Positions 8,382 to 14,957 of a stretch of DNA of 19,242 nucleotides are shown here, one piece after another (position 1 is the stretch's first letter; each line of letters opens with the position of its first letter). Source of the DNA: CAZYBG01 sp964645155. GTDB taxonomy: Bacteria > Pseudomonadota > Alphaproteobacteria > Rhodobacterales > Rhodobacteraceae. The stretch is from contig CAZYBG010000060.1 in the NCBI GenBank assembly GCA_964645155.1, positions 1-19,242 on the forward strand, written 5' to 3'. Made by a program: the position numbers and the translations under genes. Under the pieces are notes generated by a model, which did no database searches, was not told where the DNA came from, and saw nothing but the letters and a program-made list of their open reading frames with translations.

Positions 8382-8875
8382 GCCGCCACCCCGCCCGCGG
8401 CGCCCTGCAGCCGCGCCGCCCGGAGCTTCAGGAGGAACTGCCCGGCATTGACGACATAGGCCGCATAGGCCGCCAGGGCGAGCGTCATCAGGCCTGCAGG
8501 CGCCAGCGCATCGGCGACCAGCGCCCAGACATAGGCGGTGTGGAGCGCGATCACCGCGAAGGAGAACACGTCCTCCCAGAAGAAGGCGGGCGCGAACAGG
8601 TACTGGCCGAACACGACCTTCTCCCAGATCGCGCCGGTCACCATGATCGCGTAGAGGAACGCCGTCTTGACGAGGATCGACACGGTGGCCGCCTCGTAGC
8701 CGGCCCCGGTCGCCAGGTAGCGCAGCACGAGAACCAGCGAGACGGCGAAGGCGAGGAACTGCAGCGGCGCAAGCACGCCCTGCACCACCGTCCAGACGGT
8801 CGCGTCGCGGCGCGCGCGCTCCTCGGCGGAATAGAGGGGCGTCGCGTGGCGTGACGTGGCGTTCCCCTTCGGCAT
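8378..8875 (-). CDS. bchF: BchF, 3-vinyl (bacterio)chlorophyllide hydratase
   Basis: The 165-residue integral membrane protein adds water to the C3 vinyl group of chlorophyllide a, giving the 3-hydroxyethyl form on the way to bacteriochlorophyllide a. It begins MPKGNATSRHATPLYSAEER and has about four hydrophobic helices. Between them lie the family signatures GAIWEKVVFGQYLFAPAFFW and EDVFSFAVIALHTAYV (about residues 80-115). ATG 8873-8875 is preceded by a good GAGGAG ribosome site at 8882-8887 on the minus strand. It is the first gene of the bchFNBHLM-lhaA operon, and its promoter region holds a PpsR palindrome. The length equals that of Rhodobacter BchF (about 160-170 residues). Confidence 0.95.
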   Translation of the reverse strand: MPKGNATSRHATPLYSAEERARRDATVWTVVQGVLAPLQFLAFAVSLVLVLRYLATGAGYEAATVSILVKTAFLYAIMVTGAIWEKVVFGQYLFAPAFFWEDVFSFAVIALHTAYVWALVADALAPAGLMTLALAAYAAYVVNAGQFLLKLRAARLQGAAGGVAA

Positions 8876-8908
8876 GGCCGACTCCTCAGCGGCTCGGGCT
8901 TGTTCTGA

Positions 8909-8938
8909 ACGTTACCGCCCGTGGCGGAAAAGTGTCAA
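8909..8938 (-). promoter_or_regulatory. Putative promoter of the bchFNBHLM-lhaA operon
   Basis: On the minus strand, a perfect -35 hexamer TTGACA (8938-8933) is followed after 18 nt by a weak -10-like TAACGT (8914-8909). A start near 8902 would give a leader of roughly 25-30 nt before bchF. The -35 box is the right half of the PpsR palindrome at 8933-8950, so repressor binding would directly occlude RNA polymerase. The hexamers are seen; promoter activity is inferred. Confidence 0.5.
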
Positions 8939-8950
8939 TTGAAAGTTACA
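8933..8950. promoter_or_regulatory. PpsR/CrtJ operator upstream of bchF
   Basis: The 18-nt site has exactly the TGT-N12-ACA form recognised by PpsR/CrtJ, the aerobic repressor encoded about 1.1 kb away at 10058-11476. The left half is the full TGTC consensus; the right half reads TTACA instead of GACA. It overlaps the proposed -35 box of bchF. In Rhodobacter, bchF is an established PpsR/CrtJ target. Confidence 0.75.
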
Positions 8951-9079
8951 CCCTTTTGGTTGACACTCCCCTGGCGCACCATTCCGCGCCCTGGGCCTGC
9001 ACGGGCCAGCATTTCCCCGCTCAATCAATGCGGCGCGCCGTCATCGGCGGCAGGGGCGCGACCTGGCTGGGCACCGGGT
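8951..9079. other. Spacer between the two PpsR operators of the divergent bchF/ppaA region
   Basis: The whole intergenic region is 8876-9206. Its middle holds one isolated TTGACA (8960-8965, plus strand) without a convincing -10 box at 16-18 nt, and otherwise GC-rich sequence. I see no gene here; a 60-codon minus-strand frame at 9021-9203 lacks coding character. The centres of the two operators are about 147 bp apart, which would allow cooperative binding with DNA looping, as proposed for distant CrtJ sites. Confidence 0.5.
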
Positions 9080-9097
9080 TGTCAATTTGGTTTGACA
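9080..9097. promoter_or_regulatory. PpsR/CrtJ operator (near-perfect palindrome) and -35 box upstream of ppaA
   Basis: This TGT-N12-ACA element is almost fully symmetric: left arm TGTCAA (9080-9085), right arm TTGACA (9092-9097). It matches the best PpsR consensus TGTC-N10-GACA. The right arm is also a perfect plus-strand -35 hexamer, which could drive ppaA with a start near 9128; the -10 box (about 9113-9120, AGACCC-like) is poor. A PpsR site here implies feedback control of the ppaA-ppsR unit and perhaps joint control of bchF. Confidence 0.75.
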
Positions 9098-9206
9098 TTT
9101 TTGCAGGCTCGGTAGACCCTTTGCCCTTGGGGGAGGCGGGCCTGTCCTTGGGTCCGTCGGGGCCGATCCGCATCAGCGGCGGCGTCCGTGAAATGGGACG
9201 CATGTG

Positions 9207-10022
9207 ATGTCAGATGGACCGAACAAGCAGCCGTTGATCGGCGATTTCGTATCAATAGGGGGCGCCGAGGCGCTGGTCTCGCGGGCGCTGACCCTGGTGA
9301 CCCATCGCGGGCAGGCGGTCAGGCCGCAGCCCCGGGATCTCGACCCGCGGCTGATGCAGCTGCTCGAGACCGCGGTGCTCGATTCCGACCGCGCGGCCCG
9401 GAGCCGCGCCACAACGGCGATGCAGCAGGCGGGGGTTCCGTGGGAGGACATCGCCGACCGCTATATCCCCGCCGTGGCCCGCCATCTGGGCGAACTCTGG
9501 TGCGCCGACGAGATGAGCTTCGTCGAAGTCACGATCGGCAGCGCGCGGCTGCAGGCGATGCTGCGCGAGATGGGGCCGGAATGGGCCGAGGAGACGGCCC
9601 TCGATCCGCGGGCGCCGAACGTCGTCCTGGCGCAGCGCGAGAACGACAACCACACGCTCGGCACGATGGTCGTGGCGGGACAGCTGCGCCGGCTTGGCGT
9701 CTCGGTCCGCCTCGCGATCGGGCTTTCCGACGATGCGATCGCTGAAACCGTGGCCGCCGGGCGATTCGATGCGGTCATGCTGTCGGTCTCGTGCAGCGAA
9801 CGGCTTGAAGTGATCGGCAATCTGGTAAAGAAGATACGGCGAGTGGCGCAGAACAGCCCACCCATCGTCGTCGGCGGCACCCATGTTGACGGTACCCGCG
9901 ACGTCAGGCTGGTAACCGGCGCCGATCATGCAACTTCGGATGTTCTCGAGGCGTTGAAGCTGTGCGGTCTGCGGGTCTCCCGCCGCCGCGGCGAGACCGG
10001 CGGGAGCGGGAACGGGAACTAG
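9207..10022 (+). CDS. ppaA: PpaA/AerR, cobalamin-binding antirepressor of PpsR
   Basis: The 271-residue regulator counteracts PpsR/CrtJ in Rhodobacter, using bound hydroxocobalamin as a light-sensing cofactor. The sequence shows a helical cap region (GELWCADEMSFVEVTIGSAR, about residues 94-113). A cobalamin-binding domain with the classical DxHxxG motif follows, DNHTLG (Asp147, His149, Gly152), then MLSVSC and the late VVGGTH loop. His149 corresponds to the axial histidine of R. capsulatus AerR. ATG 9207-9209 has a GGGA ribosome site 8 nt upstream; GTG 9204 is the only other start before an in-frame stop at 9189-9191. The Arg/Gly/Ser-rich tail is encoded by a stretch containing a 9-bp inverted repeat. 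It is divergent from bchF and sits 35 nt before ppsR, probably cotranscribed. Confidence 0.95.
   Translation: MSDGPNKQPLIGDFVSIGGAEALVSRALTLVTHRGQAVRPQPRDLDPRLMQLLETAVLDSDRAARSRATTAMQQAGVPWEDIADRYIPAVARHLGELWCADEMSFVEVTIGSARLQAMLREMGPEWAEETALDPRAPNVVLAQRENDNHTLGTMVVAGQLRRLGVSVRLAIGLSDDAIAETVAAGRFDAVMLSVSCSERLEVIGNLVKKIRRVAQNSPPIVVGGTHVDGTRDVRLVTGADHATSDVLEALKLCGLRVSRRRGETGGSGNGN
9977..10006 (+). repeat. Inverted repeat at the ppaA 3' end
   Basis: Arms CTCCCGCCG (9977-9985) and CGGCGGGAG (9998-10006) are perfect 9-bp complements around a 12-nt loop, ending 14 nt before the ppaA stop codon. The RNA hairpin would be stable, but no T-tract follows, so simple intrinsic termination is unlikely. 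It might reduce read-through or stabilise the ppaA message relative to ppsR; it could also be a by-product of GC-rich coding for the low-complexity tail. Confidence 0.4.
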
Positions 10023-10057
10023 ACGATGCGGCTTCGGTCAACCCCGGCACGGCGATC

Positions 10058-11476
10058 ATGACTTCACGGGGTACGCGGTACTGGTCGGGTGGAGCGATCC
10101 CGCTCATCGCCCCGGAACTTCTTGGCGACATCATCGCGACGGCGTCCGACATCGCCATCGTGACCTCGGCCGAAGGCGCCATCCTGTCGGTGATGGTAAA
10201 CCCGAACCACCGCAGCTTCGGCCGCCTCGACCACTGGGAGGGCCGCGACCTGCGCGAGTTCCTCACCCGGGAAAGCGTGCCGAAGCTCGATGCGCGGCTC
10301 GACCTCTTCGACGAACGGGCTTTCACCGCAAAGGCGGTCGAGCTCAACCACGCCGACGGCCAGGCCTGGGAGTTTCCGGTCCGCTACTCGTTTCACCGGA
10401 TCGGGCCCGACCGGACCGTCCTGATGCTCGGCCGCGACCTCAGGCCGATCGCCGAGATGCAGCAGCAGCTCGTCAAGGCGCAGCTCGCCCTCGAACGCGA
10501 CTACGAGGCCCAGAAGGAATTCGACACGCGATACCGCGTGCTGATGGAGGCGAGCCGCGAGGCGATGGTGTTCGTCAATCTCGGCAGCGGGCGCATCGTC
10601 GACGCCAACAGCCCGGCGGCCGTCCTCCTCGGCGGGACCCGCGCCGATCTGGTCGGCACCGCCTTCGCGCAGGAGTTCGAGGGCCGCCGCCGCAGCGAGT
10701 TCATGGACATGCTCGCGTCGAGCGCGCTGTCGAGCAGCGCTGCCGATGTGGAACTCACGGTGCGGCGGACCAAGCGGCGCATCCGGCTCAGCCCGACCAT
10801 CTTCCGCGCCGCGGGCGAGCGCGTGCTGCTCTGCCGGATCGACCCGGCCGAGGAAGGCGAGATGATCGCCGACGCGCTGAGCGAGAACCTCGCCGCGCTC
10901 TATCAGGAAGGCATCGACGCCATCGTCTTCACCGACCGCGAGGGCACGATCCGCGCCGCGAACGAGGCGTTCCTGAACCTTGCCGATGCCGCGCACCTGA
11001 CGGTGGTGAAGGGCCGCAACCTCGGCGACTACCTCGCCCGCGGCTCGATCGACACCCGGGTGCTCCTCGAGAACACCGCGCGCGCCGGCCACATGCGGGT
11101 CTTCGCCACGAAGCTGCAGGGCGAGTATGGCGGCCAGACGCCGGTCGAGCTGTCGGCGACCTATCTCGACGACAGCGCGCACCCGGCCTTCGTCTTCGTG
11201 ATCCGCGATGCAAGCCGCATGGAGGCGGTGCGGCGGTCGGGCGGCACGGTCTCGGACGATGCGGTGAAGAGCGTGATGGAACTCGTCGGCTCGGCCACCC
11301 TGAAGGACATCGTCGCCGAGACGACAGACGTGGTGGAGAAGCTCTGCATCGAGACGGCGATCGAACTGACGCGCAACAACCGCGTCGCGGCGGCCGAGAT
11401 GCTCGGTCTGTCGCGGCAGAGCCTCTATGTGAAGCTCCGCAAGTTCGGCCTTCTGGGCAAGGACAGCGACAGCTGA
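10058..11476 (+). CDS. ppsR: PpsR/CrtJ, redox-responsive PAS-domain repressor of photosynthesis genes
   Basis: The 472-residue repressor binds TGT-N12-ACA sites and represses bch, crt and puc genes under oxygen. An N-terminal PAS-like domain (PNHRSFGRLDHWEGRDLREF, about residues 49-68) is followed by a glutamine-containing helical linker (about 133-155), PAS1 (from about 155), PAS2 (from about 281) and a Fis-type helix-turn-helix (about 434-465, NNRVAAAEMLGLSRQSLY). The only two cysteines I see are Cys259 and Cys430. They correspond to Cys251 and Cys424 of the R. sphaeroides protein, the pair implicated in thiol redox sensing, and Cys430 lies just before the DNA-binding motif. ATG 10058 matches the family start; an open extension to 9962 lies inside ppaA. 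The ribosome site is weak. Four candidate operators lie in this window, next to bchF, ppaA and bchG. Confidence 0.96.
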   Translation: MTSRGTRYWSGGAIPLIAPELLGDIIATASDIAIVTSAEGAILSVMVNPNHRSFGRLDHWEGRDLREFLTRESVPKLDARLDLFDERAFTAKAVELNHADGQAWEFPVRYSFHRIGPDRTVLMLGRDLRPIAEMQQQLVKAQLALERDYEAQKEFDTRYRVLMEASREAMVFVNLGSGRIVDANSPAAVLLGGTRADLVGTAFAQEFEGRRRSEFMDMLASSALSSSAADVELTVRRTKRRIRLSPTIFRAAGERVLLCRIDPAEEGEMIADALSENLAALYQEGIDAIVFTDREGTIRAANEAFLNLADAAHLTVVKGRNLGDYLARGSIDTRVLLENTARAGHMRVFATKLQGEYGGQTPVELSATYLDDSAHPAFVFVIRDASRMEAVRRSGGTVSDDAVKSVMELVGSATLKDIVAETTDVVEKLCIETAIELTRNNRVAAAEMLGLSRQSLYVKLRKFGLLGKDSDS

Positions 11477-11550
11477 CCGCCGCCGGCGGCGCAGCCCTTC
11501 CGACCGCTGGCACGAAACGCCGCAGGCCGGGCGCGATCGCCAGATTCTGG

Positions 11551-11578
11551 CTTGCGGGTGGCGAAACTGTGCTATTCT
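11551..11578 (+). promoter_or_regulatory. Possible bchG promoter
   Basis: TATTCT (11573-11578) resembles a -10 box and lies inside the first PpsR palindrome; a weak -35-like CTTGCG (11551-11556) stands 16 nt upstream. Transcription would begin at about 11584-11586, only 2-4 nt before the bchG ATG, giving an essentially leaderless message. This agrees with the lack of any Shine-Dalgarno sequence upstream of that ATG. The alternative is read-through from ppsR. Confidence 0.35.
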
Positions 11579-11585
11579 TCTGACA
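11568..11585. promoter_or_regulatory. PpsR/CrtJ operator 1 at bchG
   Basis: TGT (11568-11570), 12 nt, ACA (11583-11585): the right half is the full GACA consensus, the left half is TGTG. It ends 2 nt before the bchG start codon and is the first of two tandem palindromes, with only 7 nt between them. Close pairs of sites are the usual arrangement for cooperative PpsR/CrtJ binding in Rhodobacter. Confidence 0.65.
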
Positions 11586-11598
11586 CAATGAGTGTCAG
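11580..11598 (+). repeat. Perfect 7-bp dyad with the bchG start codon in its loop
   Basis: CTGACAC (11580-11586) and GTGTCAG (11592-11598) are perfect complements around AATGA, and the bchG ATG is inside this 5-nt loop. As DNA it joins the inner half-sites of both PpsR palindromes. As RNA it would form a small start-codon hairpin if transcription begins upstream of 11580. Confidence 0.6.
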
Positions 11599-12490
11599 CG
11601 AAACATTACAGTCATCCCGCCGCCTTCCCGCCCCGCAGGCGCTGGTCGAGCTGGTGAAGCCGATCACCTGGTTCCCGCCGATGTGGGCCTATCTCTGCGG
11701 CGCGGTCTCGGCGGGTGCCGCGCCGGCGGGCCAGTGGCCACTGATCCTGCTCGGCGTCGTTCTGGCCGGCCCGGTCGTCTGCGGCATGAGCCAGGCCGCG
11801 AACGACTGGTGCGACCGCCATGTCGACGCGATCAACGAACCCGGCCGGCCGATTCCCTCCGGCCGGGTGCCCGGGCGTTGGGGGCTCTACGTCGCGCTCG
11901 CCATGACGCTTCTCGCGCTCGGCCTCGGATGGCAGCTCGGCCCCTGGGGCTTCGGCGCGACCGTCGCCGGCGTGATCGCGGCTTGGGCCTACTCGGCCGA
12001 GCCGGTGCGCCTCAAGCGTTCCGGCATCCTCGGCCCGGGCCTCGTCGGCCTCTCCTACGAGACCCTGCCCTGGATCACCGGCGCCGCGGTCCTCGCCGCC
12101 GGGGCCCCGTCATGGCCGGTGCTGATCGCCGCCACGCTCTACGGCATCGGCGCGCACGGCATCATGACGCTCAACGATTTCAAGGCGCTGAAGGGCGACC
12201 GGCTGACCGGCGTGCGCTCGCTGCCGGTCATGCTCGGGCCGGCCCGGGCGGCGCGGATCGCCTGCTGGACGATGGCGGTGCCGCAGATCCTCGTGGTCTG
12301 CCTGATGTTCCTGTGGGACCGGCCCTGGTACGGCGTCGCGATCACGCTCCTCCTGATGGCGCAGTCGGCGGCGATGATCGTGCTGATGACCGACCCCAGG
12401 GGCCGGGCGCCCTGGTACAACGCCACCGGCGTCAGCCTCTATGTCACCGGCATGATGGTCACCGCCTTCGCGATCCGGGGCCTGCCATGA
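11588..12490 (+). CDS. bchG: Bacteriochlorophyll synthase (geranylgeranyl transferase)
   Basis: The 300-residue UbiA-family membrane prenyltransferase esterifies bacteriochlorophyllide a with geranylgeranyl diphosphate. The first Asp-rich motif, NDWCDRHVDAINEP (Asn72, Asp73, Asp76, Asp80), binds Mg-diphosphate and is followed by GRPIPSGR; a second acidic motif is NDFKALKGD (196-204). Eight or nine hydrophobic helices are evident. The protein begins MSVSETLQSSRRLPAPQALV, then ELVKPITWFPPMWA as in Rhodobacter BchG, which supports ATG 11588. No Shine-Dalgarno sequence precedes it; upstream TTG/GTG codons in the same frame (from 11552) are less likely starts. Tandem PpsR sites overlap the start. 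The stop overlaps bch2 (ATGA). Regulation by the neighbouring PpsR is likely. Confidence 0.96.
   Translation: MSVSETLQSSRRLPAPQALVELVKPITWFPPMWAYLCGAVSAGAAPAGQWPLILLGVVLAGPVVCGMSQAANDWCDRHVDAINEPGRPIPSGRVPGRWGLYVALAMTLLALGLGWQLGPWGFGATVAGVIAAWAYSAEPVRLKRSGILGPGLVGLSYETLPWITGAAVLAAGAPSWPVLIAATLYGIGAHGIMTLNDFKALKGDRLTGVRSLPVMLGPARAARIACWTMAVPQILVVCLMFLWDRPWYGVAITLLLMAQSAAMIVLMTDPRGRAPWYNATGVSLYVTGMMVTAFAIRGLP
11593..11610. promoter_or_regulatory. PpsR/CrtJ operator 2, within the first codons of bchG
   Basis: TGT (11593-11595), 12 nt, ACA (11608-11610): the left half is the full TGTC consensus and the right half reads TTACA, the same right half as the bchF site. It lies inside the coding sequence (about codons 2-8), centred 25 bp from operator 1, so both palindromes fall at nearly the same helical face spacing (about 2.4 turns). 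Confidence 0.6.
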
Positions 12491-13770
12491 CGCTCTCCTG
12501 GCTGTCGATCTTCCGGCTCGGCCTGGTCCAGATGGCGATCGGCGCGGTCGTGGTGCTGACCACTTCGACGCTGAACCGCCTGATGGTGGTCGAGCTGGCG
12601 CTGCCCGCGGTCCTGCCGGGGGCGCTCGTCGCGCTGCACTACGGGGTGCAGATCACCCGCCCGAACTGGGGCTTCCTGTCGGATACCGGCGGTCGGCGCA
12701 CGCGCTGGATCGTCGCCGGGATGGCGGCCCTCGCGGCCGGGGCCGGCCTCGCCGCCTTCGCCGTCACCGTGATCGACGGCGCGTTCGCGGCGGGCCTCGC
12801 CCTTTCGATCGTGGCCTACGTGCTGATCGGGCTCGGCGTGGGCGCGGCGGGCACCTCGGTTCTCGCGCTCCTCGCCACCGCCACGCATCCGCGCCGCCGG
12901 GCGGCGGCGGCGACCGTGACCTGGCTGATGATGATCCTCGGGATCGCCGTCACCGCCGGCGCCACCGGCGCGTTCCTCGACCCCTACAGCGAAAGCCGGC
13001 TCCTCGCCGTCGTCGCGGTGGTCACCGCGGGCGCGTTCGCCCTCACCCTCGGCGCGGTTGCGGGCGTAGAACGGCGCGTCGTGGCGCGGCCGATGCCCGA
13101 GCCCATGCCGTTCCGCGAGGGCCTGGCCGAGGTCTGGGCCGAACCGCGGGCCCGGTACTTCACCGTCTTCGTCTTTCTTTCGATGACCGCCTACTTCATG
13201 CAGGAGCTGATCCTCGAACCCTATGCCGGCCTCGTCTTCGGCTTCACGCCGGGGCAGAGCACCCAGCTGTCGGGCGCGCAGAACGGCGGCACCTTCCTCG
13301 GCATGCTGATCGTCGGCGTGATGGCGACAGGCCTGCGCATCGGCTCGCTCCGCGCCTGGATCGTGGCGGGCTGCCTCGGCTCGGCAGCCTCGCTCGCGCT
13401 CATCGCCATCCTCGGCCATGTCGGCGGGCCGCTGGTGCCCGCGGTCGTGCTGCTCGGCCTTTGCAACGGCGTCTTCGCGGTGGCCGCGATCGGCACGATG
13501 ATGGCGCTTGCGGGCGAGGGCCGCGAGGCGCGCGAGGGCACGCGCATGGGCCTCTGGGGTGCGGCGCAGGCGATCGCGGCGGGCTTCGGCGGGCTGGCGG
13601 GCGCGGCGCTGGCCGACCTGTTCCGCATCTCGCTCGATCCGGCCTCGGCCTTCGGGCTTGTCTTCACGCTCGAGGCGGGGCTGTTCCTCGCCTCGGCATT
13701 CGTGGCGCTCCGCATCATCGGCGCCGGCGACATCGCCGGTACAGGTGCGCGCCTGGTTCCGGGGGAGTGA
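12487..13770 (+). CDS. bch2: Bch2, PucC-family (BCD) major-facilitator membrane protein
   Basis: The 427-residue polytopic protein with about 12 hydrophobic segments corresponds in place and length to ORF428 between bchG and bchP of R. capsulatus. The N-terminus has LVQMAIGAVVVL and TLNRLMVVELALPAVLPG, then GFLSDTGGRRTRW, the PucC/LhaA-family loop. Related LhaA and PucC help assemble light-harvesting complexes, probably by handling bacteriochlorophyll in the membrane; the exact role of this member is not established. ATG 12487 overlaps the bchG stop (ATGA), and bchP begins 5 nt after its stop, so it is translated within the bchG operon. It is a paralogue of the truncated LhaA at the left edge. 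Confidence 0.92.
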   Translation: MTLSWLSIFRLGLVQMAIGAVVVLTTSTLNRLMVVELALPAVLPGALVALHYGVQITRPNWGFLSDTGGRRTRWIVAGMAALAAGAGLAAFAVTVIDGAFAAGLALSIVAYVLIGLGVGAAGTSVLALLATATHPRRRAAAATVTWLMMILGIAVTAGATGAFLDPYSESRLLAVVAVVTAGAFALTLGAVAGVERRVVARPMPEPMPFREGLAEVWAEPRARYFTVFVFLSMTAYFMQELILEPYAGLVFGFTPGQSTQLSGAQNGGTFLGMLIVGVMATGLRIGSLRAWIVAGCLGSAASLALIAILGHVGGPLVPAVVLLGLCNGVFAVAAIGTMMALAGEGREAREGTRMGLWGAAQAIAAGFGGLAGAALADLFRISLDPASAFGLVFTLEAGLFLASAFVALRIIGAGDIAGTGARLVPGE

Positions 13771-13775
13771 CTGCG

Positions 13776-14957
13776 ATGGTCTACGACGTTGTGGTGGTGG
13801 GCGGCGGCCCCGCGGGGGCGACGGCGGCCGAGGATCTGGCCCGCGCCGGAAGGCGCGTCGCGCTGCTCGACCGGGCGGGCCGCATCAAGCCCTGCGGCGG
13901 CGCGATCCCGCCCCGGCTGGTCGAGGACTTCGCGATCCCCGATGCCCAGATCGTCGCCCGGATCAGCACGGCGCGGATGATCTCGCCCAGCCAGCGGCAG
14001 GTCGACATCCCGATCGAGAACGGCTTCGTCGGCATGGTCGACCGCGAGCACTTCGACGAGTTCCTGCGCAGCCGCGCCGCTGCGGCCGGCGCCGAGCGCC
14101 TGACCGGCACGTTCCTGCGGATCGAACGCGGCAATGGCCCGGTCCGCGTCCTCTACCGCGACAAGGCATCGGGCGAGACCCGGGCGCTCGACACCCGCCT
14201 GATCGTCGGCGCCGACGGCGCCCGGTCGGACGTCGGGCGCGCCGAGGTGCCGGGCGGCGACCGCATCCCCTACGTCATCGCCTACCACGAGATCATCAAG
14301 TCGCCCGGCAAGCGCGGCAGCTACGATCCGGTCCGCTGCGACGTCGTCTACGATGGCCGCATCAGCCCCGATTTCTACGGTTGGGTCTTTCCGCACGGCG
14401 ATCAGGCCAGCGTCGGGATGGGCACCGGGCGCGAGGGCGTCGACCTCAAGAAGGCCACCGCCGAGCTGCGCGCCGCGGCCGGCCTCGCCGATTGCGAGAC
14501 GATCCGCCGCGAGGGTGCGCCAATCCCGCTGAAGCCGCTCGACCGCTGGGACAACGGCCGCGACGTGGTGCTCGCGGGCGACGCGGCCGGCGTCGTCGCG
14601 CCCTCCTCGGGCGAGGGGATCTACTACGCGATGGTCGGCGGCCGGGTCGCGGCGACGGCCGCCGCCGCGTGCCTCGCCTCAGGCCGCGTGCGCGACCTGC
14701 GGCTCGCCCGCAAGCTCTTCATGCGCGAGCACAAGACCGTCTTCAAGGTTCTCGGCGCCATGCAGAACGCCTACTACCGCTCCGACGACCGGCGCGAGCG
14801 CTTCGTCTCCCTGTGTCATGATGTCGACGTGCAACGGCTGACATTCGAGGCCTATATGAACAAGAAGCTCGTGAAGGCGCGGCCCCTCGCGCATCTGAAG
14901 ATCGGGCTGAAGAACCTCGGCCACCTGACCGGATTGCTGCCCGCCACCTCGACATGA
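13776..14957 (+). CDS. bchP: Geranylgeranyl bacteriochlorophyll reductase
   Basis: The 393-residue flavoprotein reduces the geranylgeranyl tail in three steps to phytyl, completing bacteriochlorophyll a. The FAD-binding dinucleotide fold is at the N-terminus: VVVVGGGPAG (5-14) with Asp32 ending the second strand in VALLDR, then the family signature KPCGGAIPP. The second FAD contact VVLAGDAAGVVAPSSGEG is near residues 262-279. ATG 13776 is preceded by a strong GGGGGAG ribosome site (13761-13767) formed by the end of bch2. The C-terminal part (FMREHKTVFKVLGAMQNAYY) is typical. The stop overlaps the idi start (ATGA). Length agrees with Rhodobacter BchP (about 391-394). Confidence 0.96.
   Translation: MVYDVVVVGGGPAGATAAEDLARAGRRVALLDRAGRIKPCGGAIPPRLVEDFAIPDAQIVARISTARMISPSQRQVDIPIENGFVGMVDREHFDEFLRSRAAAAGAERLTGTFLRIERGNGPVRVLYRDKASGETRALDTRLIVGADGARSDVGRAEVPGGDRIPYVIAYHEIIKSPGKRGSYDPVRCDVVYDGRISPDFYGWVFPHGDQASVGMGTGREGVDLKKATAELRAAAGLADCETIRREGAPIPLKPLDRWDNGRDVVLAGDAAGVVAPSSGEGIYYAMVGGRVAATAAAACLASGRVRDLRLARKLFMREHKTVFKVLGAMQNAYYRSDDRRERFVSLCHDVDVQRLTFEAYMNKKLVKARPLAHLKIGLKNLGHLTGLLPATST

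Noticed and set aside
8960..8965. Plus-strand TTGACA as a second ppaA promoter
   Set aside because: No -10-like hexamer at 15-19 nt downstream; it also lacks the TGT partner needed for a PpsR palindrome.
9021..9203. 60-codon minus-strand frame in the bchF-ppaA intergenic region as a possible small protein
   Set aside because: It has a proline-rich translation, no good ribosome site, and runs across the ppaA-side operator; no homology is recognisable.
9234..9255. TTGAT and ATCAA halves in early ppaA, considered as an FNR box
   Set aside because: The halves are separated by 12 nt instead of the 4 nt needed for FNR binding.
10064..11182. 372-codon minus-strand frame antisense to ppsR
   Set aside because: Shadow of ppsR, with repetitive Arg/His/Glu-rich composition and no ribosome site; ppsR accounts for the sequence fully.
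11479..11490. GCCGCCGGCGGC palindrome after the ppsR stop as a terminator
   Set aside because: The two halves abut with no loop and there is no following T-run; a 12-nt palindrome of G and C is common by chance at this GC content.
13221..14396. 391-codon minus-strand frame antisense to bch2 and bchP
   Set aside because: It spans two real genes on the other strand and its translation shows no domain, only Ala/Arg/Asp-rich filler.
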